The notes beneath the pieces are model-generated. The model was not told where the DNA came from, did no database searches, and was given only the letters and a program-made list of their open reading frames with translations. DNA of 37,863 bases from Deltaproteobacteria bacterium. Its GTDB lineage: Bacteria > Myxococcota_A > Polyangia > Polyangiales > JADJMO01. A program made the translations under genes and the position numbers. The stretch spans positions 1 through 37,863 of the forward strand of contig JANYDK010000048.1 in the NCBI GenBank assembly GCA_025363655.1, given 5' to 3'. Shown piece by piece: positions 25,201 to 32,270 of the stretch (positions within the stretch are counted from its first letter, which is position 1; each line of letters starts with the position of its first letter).

Positions 25201-25697
25201 CCATGACCGGCCGGATGGCCGTTGTTTCCGCGCATGTCGACTCCCTGATGGGCGCCCCGGTCGTTACGATCCGAGAGGCTCTCCGACGACGCGGAACGAG
25301 CAGGCGCCCGTCCGCGATCACTGCGTTCACCGCGATCACCGCGATCACTTCGTTCGTGCCCATTGCCGCCGCCGACCCCGAGGGAGGGACCGCGGACTTG
25401 CTCGCGCAGCGCGATGAGCAGCGCTGCGACGTGCTTGCAGTGCCCTTCGATCTTGGAAAAAGCGGGGCAATTGCACTGTGACGAGATGCCGCTGGGTGCG
25501 AGGGCGACGCGCACTTCATACGGCGTCTGCGCCGTGCCGCGGACGATGGCTCGAGCGCCGTCCTCGTCGACTGCCACGTCGGAGACGGCATTGCGCCGGT
25601 AATAATCGTGTCCGCGGAGATACGCGCGCGCACCGAGGAGACGCCGCAGCGCGCGGTCGCTCAACGTGGCGACGGCGTCTGCGAAAGGGCCCCGCAT
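22230..25697 (-). CDS. SNF2-family helicase with N-terminal SWIM zinc finger
   Basis: This encodes 1155 residues from ATG 25697. The frame stays open to a TTG at 26027, with a GTG at 25727; the extra region is plausible protein, so the start is uncertain. Near residue 90 is a SWIM finger, CNCPAFSKIEGHCKH (CxCx(n)CxH), which usually contacts DNA or protein. A long Gly/Arg/Asp-rich segment and a middle domain follow. The motor is in the C-terminal 500 residues: motif I ADDMGLGKT, motif II DEAQ, GTPIENRLSEIW, and the second RecA lobe with LKAGGMGLNLTGA and DRAHRIGQ. This is the bacterial Swi2/Snf2 type (RapA/HepA-like), which translocates on double-stranded DNA to displace proteins. Motif II is DEAQ, as is usual in bacterial members. 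The two secreted paralogues follow on the same strand. Confidence 0.93.
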   Translation of the reverse strand: MRGPFADAVATLSDRALRRLLGARAYLRGHDYYRRNAVSDVAVDEDGARAIVRGTAQTPYEVRVALAPSGISSQCNCPAFSKIEGHCKHVAALLIALREQVRGPSLGVGGGNGHERSDRGDRGERSDRGRAPARSASSESLSDRNDRGAHQGVDMRGNNGHPAGHGGGGYVGDSGDAGNRRIRRGRRGNSLPAPPPSPTPARIGAAGTGLDAWLPEDLPLHGFPDLEYRVTVRPSALHVVVIDPALRAPVIPSEALATQAMAPTGDREALRLLARLERGDIRRGLELRGEDAADLLARLNGRRVLLEPSLMQLRWADEPLRGRFDLELARRNHDAGAEMVVVKVGFERKSDGRRFSLGNGAWFEGAPGFHIDTTEGIARPLEMRVTPAWLQRLWRTPQIQYPLEGLPALLSDVIPRIAGEIGAELPTLGEVADEVDLPPAFKLRAFGELIEARVQLSAAYGETEIEVRADGMSPPILVLPPPAPGKKARCVRADVLGQQQAIEAIRDLGFVADEEGKGLVCRGDDAIGFWTEGLGALPEEWEFFVPDDLVGVQVRTEDVGARARVSSGMDWLGLKITFQAGGVTVPPDELARCLSEGRRYVKLEDGSFARIDAAKVREVLARQAEILASSNKGKIPLSQAGRVQELLGHVASSTIAADTKQLFDKLQGIEDIDHVKKPRNLKATLRPYQEQGLSWLGFIHELGSGGVLADDMGLGKTLETIALLLHLKNDRKKREEAGETVERTVNLIVCPTSVVPNWLKEIDKFAPSLKAMAWHGADRHEKVEELTEHDIVITSYALLRRDEEQLSKMKLAYAILDEAQQIKNPMSATARSAKKLDAGRRLALTGTPIENRLSEIWSIFDFVSPGLLGDLARFEQRYSGPIDRGDGKAAARLRATIHPFVLRRTKEEVAKDLPEKIEIETQVELAEEQAKLYGQVLQEVRASVLGEVDRVGMAKAHIQILAALTRLRQVACDPRLLGLPRAFGDADSGKLETLRELIQEAYAGGHRVLLFSQFVSMLTLIRRAMEADGIKYEYLDGSTKDRQERVDRFQNDPTCTVFLISLKAGGMGLNLTGADTVIHFDPWWNPAVEDQATDRAHRIGQTKVVTVYRLVAKGTIEEKIGELAQKKRALVDTVLSEDAGGMKKLTRNDLDDLFS

Positions 25698-26045
25698 GGG
25701 AGCGCGCTCGGCAGGAGGACTCTGCACCCGGCTGCTCGTACTCTCTCGCGCGAAGCTCCAGCTTTCGCGCGTACCACTAGCAGGCGCGAAATCGCCTGCG
25801 AAATGAGACTCGGACAGCGCCAGCGGGCGTCGTCCGGGGCTCGTCGGCGCATCGGCCGCCTCCTCACCCCCGTACCAAGCCAGCAACTGCTGCTGCGCAG
25901 CTCTGACCGCGAGGTCATTCCAGGACGCGTCCCACCCGGCGGCGCCAAAGCGACCGCGGTGACGAGCGGGAGCACGCGATGAAACGGCTCGAAGTGGTTG
26001 GTTAGCAGGCAGAGGGCGTGGGAGCAAGGGGAAGAAGGGTGCACA

Positions 26046-26096
26046 GGCGGGAGCGGGTGCGGGGGCGGGGCCGGGGGCGGGGGCCGGTACGGGCGG
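26046..26096. repeat. G-rich hexanucleotide repeat (GCGGGN-type) in divergent promoter region
   Basis: This degenerate tandem array of GCGGGA/GCGGGT/GCGGGG units resembles those at 6715, 8143 and 12723, but lies outside any convincing coding frame. With several runs of three to five Gs it could fold into a G-quadruplex. Confidence 0.7.
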
Positions 26097-26107
26097 TAGA
26101 CGTGCTC

Positions 26108-26123
26108 TGGCGCAAAACGGGCT
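26108..26123 (+). promoter_or_regulatory. Possible sigma-54-type promoter upstream of the Ig-like lipoprotein
   Basis: TGGCGC and GGGCT are placed so that the invariant GG (26109-26110) and GC (26121-26122) are separated by exactly 10 bases, as in -24/-12 promoters. The -12 box is poor (GGGC for TTGC). It lies about 30 bases before ATG 26155. Confidence 0.25.
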
Positions 26124-26154
26124 GTTTTTCTCGGGGGAGGTAGACTTCGCTTCG

Positions 26155-29100
26155 ATGTCCTTTCTTCGTCGCTATTTCGGGCACGCGGGTCCCTTCGCGG
26201 TGATCGCTGCGTTGGGGCTGGTTTTTGCGCTGCTGTCGCTGTCGGCGGTGGGGTGCGGACGCGCCAACATCGACGACACGTTCGACGGCGGGCGCACCGA
26301 CGTCGGCGGTGACGGAGGAATCGACACTGGCTGTCCGCCGGGCACGTTCTGCATCGATGGCGGACCCGACACGCCCGATGGGAAGGTGCTCCTTTCGATC
26401 AACCTCGAGCCGGCGATCACGACGCTGCCGATGGGGTCGACTGCCCTGTTCAGCGCCCGCGGCTTCTACTCGGACGGGTCGACGAGCGACGTCACCGACT
26501 CCGCGACGTGGACGAGCAACGACCCCAGCGTCGTGCGTGTCGACAAGCCCGGAGTGGTGGCTTCGGTCGGTGTCGGCACTGCGCGGATTCGCGCGACGGT
26601 CGGCGTGGTGTTCGGAGAGGCCGACGTCATCGTCAAGAGCGCGGCGATCACCGACCTGCAGTTGAGCCCGCCGTTCGCCGATTTGCCCGTCGGCGGAACC
26701 CAGCGCTTCGTGGCGACAGCGTTCTTCGGGGACGGCACCAAGGTGGATGTGTCGGGAGGCTGCAAGTGGGCCCTCGACGGTCCCTACGCCAAGGTCGACA
26801 TCACCGGGCTCGTCGCCGGAGTGTCTCCGGGCGGCGGCGCGCTCTCGGCGTCGATCTTCGGTCGCACCGCGTTCGCCAAGGTCTCGGTCACCGGCAGAAC
26901 GCTCAAGAGCCTGGAAATTGCGCCGTTTGCGCCGACGGCGCCGATCAAGAGCACCGTCGTCTTCACCGCCACCGCGCTCTACACCGACGGCACCAAAGCC
27001 GACGTCACGTCGACGAGCACGTGGACCAGCACCGACACCACCGTCGCCAGCATCATCTCCAGCGGCGCGGCCGGAGGCAACGCGACCACGCTGAAAGGCG
27101 GCACCAGCGGCATCAGCGCGACCTTCTCGGGGACGACCGCGTTCACCACGCTCACCGTCACGAGCTCGACGCTCACCGGCGTCTCCGTCTCGCCCACCGC
27201 TGCGACGACGTCGCCAGGCGGCACCATCACGTTGAAGGCCACCGCCAACTTCGCCGATGGAACCTCGCTCGACGTCACCGGCTCGGCGAGCTGGTCGACG
27301 AGCGACGCGTCCCTCGCCGTCGTCGCCAGCGGGCTGGTCACCGGCGTGGCCCCCGGCTCGGCCACCATCACCGCGGCGTTCAGCGGGTTTTCCGGCACTT
27401 CCGCGATCACGATCTCTCCGGCAGTGCTCGTGTCGGTCAGCTGCGGACCCGACCCGCTGACGGTGCCGCTCGGCATCACCGGCGCGCTCAAGGCCACCGG
27501 AACGTATGCCGGCGGCGTCACGCGCGACGTCACCAAGGACGTCGGTTGGTCGACCGACGACGCCAAGATCGCCGTCGTCGACACCAGCGGCGTGGTCACT
27601 CCGCTCGCGATCGGCGCCACCAAGGCGCACGCCAAGATCGCCGGCATCGAGGGCGTCTGCGCCGTCGTCGTCAACAAGGCGAGCATCGCCCGCATCAACC
27701 TCGCGCCGAGCCCGCTGACGATGGTGCAGGGGACCAAGCAGCTCTCGACCGCGACCGCGCAATACAGCGATGGAACCACCGTCGACGTCACCGCCACCTG
27801 CACGTGGTCGGTCGCCGACGCCAAGATCGGCAGCGTCTCCAACGCCGCGGGATCGCAAGGCCTCGTCACCGCGGTCGGCGTCGGCGGCTCGACGCTGTCG
27901 TGCACGTTCGGCGGCATCACCGGCACCGCCACGTTGACGGTCAGCGGGCCCACGCTCTCGCAGGTGGTCGTCTCGCCCATCGCGCCGACCTGCCTCGTCG
28001 GCGACACCATCCAATTCTTCGCCAACGCGATCACCACCAGCGGCACCAGCAGCAACGTCACCGTCGCGGCCTCGTGGAGCTCGGACACGCCGACGATCGT
28101 CGCGTTCGCCGGCGCGCCCGGTCGTTTCCGTTGCCTCGCCGCCGGCACCGCGCACGTGAGCGCTACCTACGGCGGGCTCACCGGCTCGACGCCGGTCACC
28201 GTCAGCAGCGCGGTTTTGACGTCGATTCAGGTCGATCCGATCGACGCGACGCTCGCCGTCGGCGACAACCAGCAATACCAAGCGGTCGCGATCTACGCCG
28301 ATGGCACCAGCGTCAACGTCACCGGGATGGCGACGTGGCTCTCGACCGATCCGTCGGTCGCTTCGATCGGCACCGGTGGCCCGACGCGCGGACGAGCGAC
28401 CGGTCTCAAGGCCGGCACGACGACGATTCAAGCGACGTACAAGGGGGTGACGGGCAGCACCAAGCTCACCGTCTCGGCGGCGACGGTCGTCTCCATTTCG
28501 ATCAATCCCGCGGTCCGCTCGGTCCCGGTGGGGACGGTCTTCAACTACACGGCGCAGGCCATCTACAGCGATGGAACGTCGAAGGACGTGACCGCCGCGG
28601 CGACCTGGCTCTCGACCTCGACGATCACCGCGCAGGTGTCGAACGCGATCGGATCCAAAGGCCGCGCCACCGCGCTCGCGGCCGGAACGACGACGATCCA
28701 AGCGACGTACTCCGGCGTCACCGGCACTGCTTCGCTCACCGTCACCTCGGCGACGTTGGTCAGCGTGCAGGTGACGCCGTTCACCGCCAGCGTCGCGTCG
28801 GGCACGCCGATTCAATACCGCGCCGACGCGATCTACAGCGATGGCACCAGCGGCGACGTCACCGGCGCGGCGACGTGGCTCTCGACCGTCCCCTCGGTCG
28901 CCAACGTCTCGGACGCCGGCGGTAGCAAGGGACGCGTGACGACGATCAAGGCGGGGACCACGACCCTGCGCGCTACGTACAAAGGCACGAGCGGAGAGGC
29001 GACGCTGACGGTCACCTCGGCGACGTTGACGAACGTCCAAATCACGCCGTTCAAGCCGACGATTCCCGTCGGATATGGCATTCGCCTGACGGCGACGGGC

Positions 29101-29559
29101 ATCTACAGCGACGGCACCAAGGCCGATTTGACGGAGCTCGCGACCTGGACGTCGGGCACGACGAGCGTCGCGGCGGTGAGCGATGCGGCAGGCAGCAAGG
29201 GCCGCGTCTCCACCCTCTCCGCGGGCAGCGCGACGATCAGCGCGACGTGGGCCGGCGTCGTCGGCACCGACGTGGTGACCGTCTCGTCGGCGACCCTCTC
29301 GTCGATCTCCGTCACGCCGAATCCTGCCGACGTCGCGGTCTCGGGCTCGACGTCGTTGAGCGCCCTCGGCACGTTCTCGGACGGCTCGACGCTCGACGTC
29401 ACCGATCGCGTGACGTGGAGCTCGAGCGACACCAAGGTGGCCGACGTCTCCAATGCCGGCGACACGACCGGCGTCGTCTTCGGCTTCGCGCCGGGGACGG
29501 TGACGATCACCGCGCAAAGAGGCGCGATCAAGGGCACCGCGACGGCGAACGTGAAGTGA
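26155..29559 (+). CDS. Large lipoprotein with about 12 tandem bacterial Ig-like (BIg2) domains
   Basis: This is a 1134-residue protein. The signal peptide ends in AVGC (Cys34), a usable lipobox, followed by an Asp/Gly-rich tether with a CPPGTFC pair. From residue about 80 to the end there are 12 repeats of about 88 residues. Each carries a core such as FSDGST-DVT, a Trp strand (ATWLSTDPSVASI), an AGTTTIQATY strand and a closing TLTV. These are group-2 bacterial Ig-like domains, as in intimin/invasin-type and surface stalk proteins. The last repeats are more alike than the first ones, which suggests recent domain duplication. It probably forms an extended surface stalk. No C-terminal effector or sorting domain follows, so the protein ends with the twelfth Ig domain. 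Confidence 0.93.
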   Translation: MSFLRRYFGHAGPFAVIAALGLVFALLSLSAVGCGRANIDDTFDGGRTDVGGDGGIDTGCPPGTFCIDGGPDTPDGKVLLSINLEPAITTLPMGSTALFSARGFYSDGSTSDVTDSATWTSNDPSVVRVDKPGVVASVGVGTARIRATVGVVFGEADVIVKSAAITDLQLSPPFADLPVGGTQRFVATAFFGDGTKVDVSGGCKWALDGPYAKVDITGLVAGVSPGGGALSASIFGRTAFAKVSVTGRTLKSLEIAPFAPTAPIKSTVVFTATALYTDGTKADVTSTSTWTSTDTTVASIISSGAAGGNATTLKGGTSGISATFSGTTAFTTLTVTSSTLTGVSVSPTAATTSPGGTITLKATANFADGTSLDVTGSASWSTSDASLAVVASGLVTGVAPGSATITAAFSGFSGTSAITISPAVLVSVSCGPDPLTVPLGITGALKATGTYAGGVTRDVTKDVGWSTDDAKIAVVDTSGVVTPLAIGATKAHAKIAGIEGVCAVVVNKASIARINLAPSPLTMVQGTKQLSTATAQYSDGTTVDVTATCTWSVADAKIGSVSNAAGSQGLVTAVGVGGSTLSCTFGGITGTATLTVSGPTLSQVVVSPIAPTCLVGDTIQFFANAITTSGTSSNVTVAASWSSDTPTIVAFAGAPGRFRCLAAGTAHVSATYGGLTGSTPVTVSSAVLTSIQVDPIDATLAVGDNQQYQAVAIYADGTSVNVTGMATWLSTDPSVASIGTGGPTRGRATGLKAGTTTIQATYKGVTGSTKLTVSAATVVSISINPAVRSVPVGTVFNYTAQAIYSDGTSKDVTAAATWLSTSTITAQVSNAIGSKGRATALAAGTTTIQATYSGVTGTASLTVTSATLVSVQVTPFTASVASGTPIQYRADAIYSDGTSGDVTGAATWLSTVPSVANVSDAGGSKGRVTTIKAGTTTLRATYKGTSGEATLTVTSATLTNVQITPFKPTIPVGYGIRLTATGIYSDGTKADLTELATWTSGTTSVAAVSDAAGSKGRVSTLSAGSATISATWAGVVGTDVVTVSSATLSSISVTPNPADVAVSGSTSLSALGTFSDGSTLDVTDRVTWSSSDTKVADVSNAGDTTGVVFGFAPGTVTITAQRGAIKGTATANVK

Positions 29560-29579
29560 CGGCGCGATTCGTAACGTAG

Positions 29580-30812
29580 CTATCGAACGCCGAGGAGCTC
29601 GCGCGCGCGCTTCGGATCGGCGACCTTGCGACCGATCTGCTCGGCGTAGGCGCGGGCGCGAGCGACGAGTGGGGCGCTCCCTTCGGCGAGCACGCCCTTG
29701 TCGAGGTAGATGTTGTCCTCGAGCCCGACGCGCGCGTGACCTCCGAGCCGAATCGCCAGCTCGCTCATCGGCTTCTGGAAGCGACCGACGGCGGCGACGC
29801 CCCAGCTGTGCGGAACGCCTGAGCCTTGGAGCTCGGAGACGAGGAAGCGCACCGCCGACTCGCGCGCGGCCATCGCCCCGCCGATGCCGAGGACGAACTG
29901 CACGTGGAGCGGCGCACCGAGCACGTTTTCTCGGTGCAGCGTGAGTGCCTCGTCGAGGTGGCCGACCTCGTAGACCTCGCACTCGGGGACGCTCCCGGCC
30001 TCGCGGATGCGCGCGGCGACGTCGCGAACTTCTTTGCGTGTGTTGATGAAGACGTCGTCACCGAAGTTGATGCTTCCGCAGTTGACGGTCGCCATGTCGG
30101 GCGCGGGGCGCACCAAGAGCGGCTGACAGCGCTCCTCGATCGGCATGCCGACCGCGCCGCCGGTGGAGACCTGGACGATGACGTCGGTCTTCTGGCGAAT
30201 CAGCGCGATGGTCTGGGCGAAGCGCTCGCGATCTTGCGTCGGCTTGCCGTCGTCGGTGCGCACGTGAAGATGGATGACCGACGCGCCGGCCTCCCGACAA
30301 CGCACCGCCTCGGCGGCGATTTCCTCGGGCGTGAAGGGCACGTGAGGGTTCTGCGCGCGCGTCACCTCGGCGCCGACGATGGCGGCCGTGAGGATCAAGT
30401 CCGGGAATGAACGAACCTCCGGACGCTGCAGCGGCTGCGGCACGACGCACGTCCCGGTGGCCCGCGTGACCACGATCGGCGGGTCGTAGACCTCAGCCTG
30501 ACTGGCCGGCACGCCCGGCTTGCGCACGTTGCCGATCAGCTTCGTGGCGGTGAACCTCATCTTCCGCGACGTGCGCCCGACCTCGAGCAGCTCGCCGGTG
30601 ACCTCGAGATAATCGCCGGCAAAAACCGGCGCCAGGAACTCGACCGAGTCGTACGCGCGGAAGAGCCCTTCGTCGCCATCGTAGCGAATGAGGAGCTCGG
30701 TGGCGATGTCACCGAAGAGTCCGAGCATCCGCGCGCCGTCGACGAGCTCACCGGCATAGTGGGCGTCGTGCGAGGAGAGACGGAGGCGGAGGGTGCAAGA
30801 GAGGAGCGCCAT
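29580..30812 (-). CDS. Fusion of 3-aminobutyryl-CoA ammonia-lyase (Kal) and 3-keto-5-aminohexanoate cleavage enzyme (Kce/BKACE)
   Basis: The protein has 410 residues from ATG 30812. Residues 1-125 form a hotdog domain whose segments [31 protein letters not shown] and GRTSRKMRF are typical of Kal, which eliminates ammonia from 3-aminobutyryl-CoA. Residues about 130-410 are a BKACE (DUF849) TIM barrel: HLHV with Zn ligands His181 and His183, [18 protein letters not shown] and [10 protein letters not shown] with the third ligand Glu. Kce condenses 3-keto-5-aminohexanoate with acetyl-CoA to give 3-aminobutyryl-CoA and acetoacetate. The two activities are consecutive steps of lysine fermentation, normally on separate proteins, so the fusion would pass the intermediate from one site to the other. 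No kamA, kamD/E or kdd gene is in view. BKACE members vary in substrate, so the exact beta-keto acid is inferred. Confidence 0.92.
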   Translation of the reverse strand: MALLSCTLRLRLSSHDAHYAGELVDGARMLGLFGDIATELLIRYDGDEGLFRAYDSVEFLAPVFAGDYLEVTGELLEVGRTSRKMRFTATKLIGNVRKPGVPASQAEVYDPPIVVTRATGTCVVPQPLQRPEVRSFPDLILTAAIVGAEVTRAQNPHVPFTPEEIAAEAVRCREAGASVIHLHVRTDDGKPTQDRERFAQTIALIRQKTDVIVQVSTGGAVGMPIEERCQPLLVRPAPDMATVNCGSINFGDDVFINTRKEVRDVAARIREAGSVPECEVYEVGHLDEALTLHRENVLGAPLHVQFVLGIGGAMAARESAVRFLVSELQGSGVPHSWGVAAVGRFQKPMSELAIRLGGHARVGLEDNIYLDKGVLAEGSAPLVARARAYAEQIGRKVADPKRARELLGVR

Positions 30813-30951
30813 GGAGGGTGCATAGCGCCGTTTTGGGGCGGGGGCGCGGGCAGGCCGTGAGTGCCGCGCGAGCGAGGGCTCGAGTGCCACGCGAGCATGA
30901 CCGCGGGGCGTCCTTTCCGCCCCTTCGTGGCCGTGATCCGCTCGGCTCGAC

Positions 30952-31959
30952 GTGCCCGACGACCCGAATGCCAAGCGAGCCGGCCCGGCGCCGAAGCATC
31001 CGTCTGGGTATCCAGCGCTCGACGATGCGCCGGTGCACGTCGCGCCGGCGGTCGACGTGCGAGGTTCGCAGAGCGGGATCCCGGCGGCGCCGAGCACTTC
31101 GTTTCCGCCGATGGCAGCCGAAGCAGAGGAGCTCGACGATCAAGGGAACGCACGGGTGCCGTTCGCGCTCGCGTTTCCGGTCGAAGAGCGGGTGAGCGCG
31201 TTTCCGCCAGCGCACGAGGATCGCGGCCCGATGACCGTCGACTACGAACGCGGACGTGGACGCATCGAGCGCTACGATGACGGACCCGAGACCAAGCCGC
31301 TCGAGGTGCCACCACACTGGCGCGCGACCAGCGAGCCTCCGTCGGCCGATCTCGATCGCGACGCGCTCTTGCGTGATCTCGCGGCGATGGGTGGGCTCGA
31401 CGAGACGCCCGATCGACTGGCGCATCGCGAGGTCGGTGGCCGCGCCTCGCTCGGTCGAGCGCGGGCGCTCCGATTTCGCCTGATGCTCCACGACGTCTGG
31501 CCGCCCTCGGCGTGGCCGGTGGTCGAACCGGCGAAGGGGCTCCGGCCGCTCCACATCGATCTCGCGCTCGACGCTGCCTTGCTCGCAGGCGTCTCCGATG
31601 GAGCACCTTCGCGTGCGATCCGCGGTCCTGCCGCGTACGGGCTTCCCTTCTTGCGCGTGATCGTCGACTTCCTCCGCGGGCAGCGGCCCGACCTCCCCCG
31701 CAGCGCGCTTCGCGATCGCGGATCGGCCTCGATTTCCAGGCTCACCATCGTCGGATGGAAGACCGCGCTCGAGCAGCTCGCGAAGTCGGCGCGCGCCCTC
31801 CCGGATGGCCCGCGCTTCACCGCCTTGGTGCTCGCGGCGGGAGTGGCGCAAGCGCCGGCGATGAACGAACATCGCTTCGGCGCGCTCTCGGATCTGGAGA
31901 GGGCGCTCGGCCTGCCGACGGGCTCGGTGGCGACGGCGCTCGACGAAGCGCGCAGCTAA
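30952..31959 (+). CDS. Hypothetical protein, disordered N-terminus and helical C-terminus
   Basis: The protein has up to 335 residues from GTG 30952; ATGs at 31111 or 31231 would shorten it. The first 130 residues are Pro/Ala/Glu-rich with no fold signal. The rest (about 135-335) looks alpha-helical and globular, with [19 protein letters not shown] and a C-terminal helix pair. No signal peptide or membrane segment. No family recognised. Third-base G/C bias supports coding. It is divergent from the Kal-Kce gene, with a 139-bp gap between starts. Confidence 0.72.
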   Translation: MPDDPNAKRAGPAPKHPSGYPALDDAPVHVAPAVDVRGSQSGIPAAPSTSFPPMAAEAEELDDQGNARVPFALAFPVEERVSAFPPAHEDRGPMTVDYERGRGRIERYDDGPETKPLEVPPHWRATSEPPSADLDRDALLRDLAAMGGLDETPDRLAHREVGGRASLGRARALRFRLMLHDVWPPSAWPVVEPAKGLRPLHIDLALDAALLAGVSDGAPSRAIRGPAAYGLPFLRVIVDFLRGQRPDLPRSALRDRGSASISRLTIVGWKTALEQLAKSARALPDGPRFTALVLAAGVAQAPAMNEHRFGALSDLERALGLPTGSVATALDEARS

Positions 31960-31990
31960 TCTCGACCTGCTGCCTCGAGTCCGCAGCGCG

Positions 31991-32014
31991 TGATCTTGGC
32001 CGCTGATCTTGGCC
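31991..32014 (+). repeat. Two direct copies of an 11-mer (TGATCTTGGCC)
   Basis: Exact copies at 31991-32001 and 32004-32014 sit 13 bp apart start to start, just upstream of the palindrome at 32023 and a small gene. Possible regulator half-sites. Confidence 0.7.
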
Positions 32015-32022
32015 ATCGGTGC

Positions 32023-32038
32023 TGGATCGATCGATCCA
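32023..32038. promoter_or_regulatory. Perfect 16-bp palindrome abutting a start codon
   Basis: TGGATCGATCGATCCA is its own reverse complement, and the next three bases are the ATG of the small gene at 32039. It could be a dimeric repressor operator or an mRNA hairpin hiding the initiation site. No ribosome-binding site is visible between it and the ATG. Confidence 0.6.
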
Positions 32039-32269
32039 ATGGTGATGATCGGTGACGCCGCCGTCTTCGCCATCGCGCAGGTCGCGCGTTCGCTGCTCGA
32101 CGAGCTGGCGGCGTTGCGTGCGGAAGGCGCCGCGTTGCGACGCGAGCTCGAAGGTTGGGCTGACGAGGCCGACGCAGAGGGCACACGCCCTACCCTCCCG
32201 GTGCCTTTGCCCGCGCCGCGAACGACGCTTCCCGTCCCCGATTACGGCTACGACTACCTCTCCGCCTGA
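32039..32269 (+). CDS. Small acidic helical protein of unknown function
   Basis: This is a 76-residue protein from ATG 32039 (or 32045). A helix (about 4-45) with heptad-like Leu/Ala spacing (VARSLLDELAALRAEGAALR) suggests a short coiled coil. The tail has three PVP-type repeats and ends YGYDYLSA. No Cys, no signal peptide, no HTH. Codon bias matches real genes here. It ends 1 bp from the convergent lipoprotein stop. The frame upstream reaches a TTG at 32009 but crosses the palindrome. Confidence 0.6.
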   Translation: MVMIGDAAVFAIAQVARSLLDELAALRAEGAALRRELEGWADEADAEGTRPTLPVPLPAPRTTLPVPDYGYDYLSA

Positions 32270-32270
32270 A

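Larger units (their letters stand above)
25698..26154. other. Region between helicase ATG and Ig-like lipoprotein start
   Basis: The part 25698-26027 may be an N-terminal extension of the helicase (open frame, Arg/Ser-rich, with a Trp-rich patch WDASWNDL). The part 26028-26154 is non-coding: it holds a G-rich hexamer repeat and a possible sigma-54-like promoter. Confidence 0.5.

Noticed and set aside
26002-29982. A 1326-codon open frame on the minus strand opposite the Ig-like lipoprotein
   Set aside because: It consists of Arg/Asp/Gly-rich low-complexity sequence mirrored from the repeats and high GC of the plus-strand gene, with no fold or motif. The plus-strand gene has a signal peptide and clear domains.
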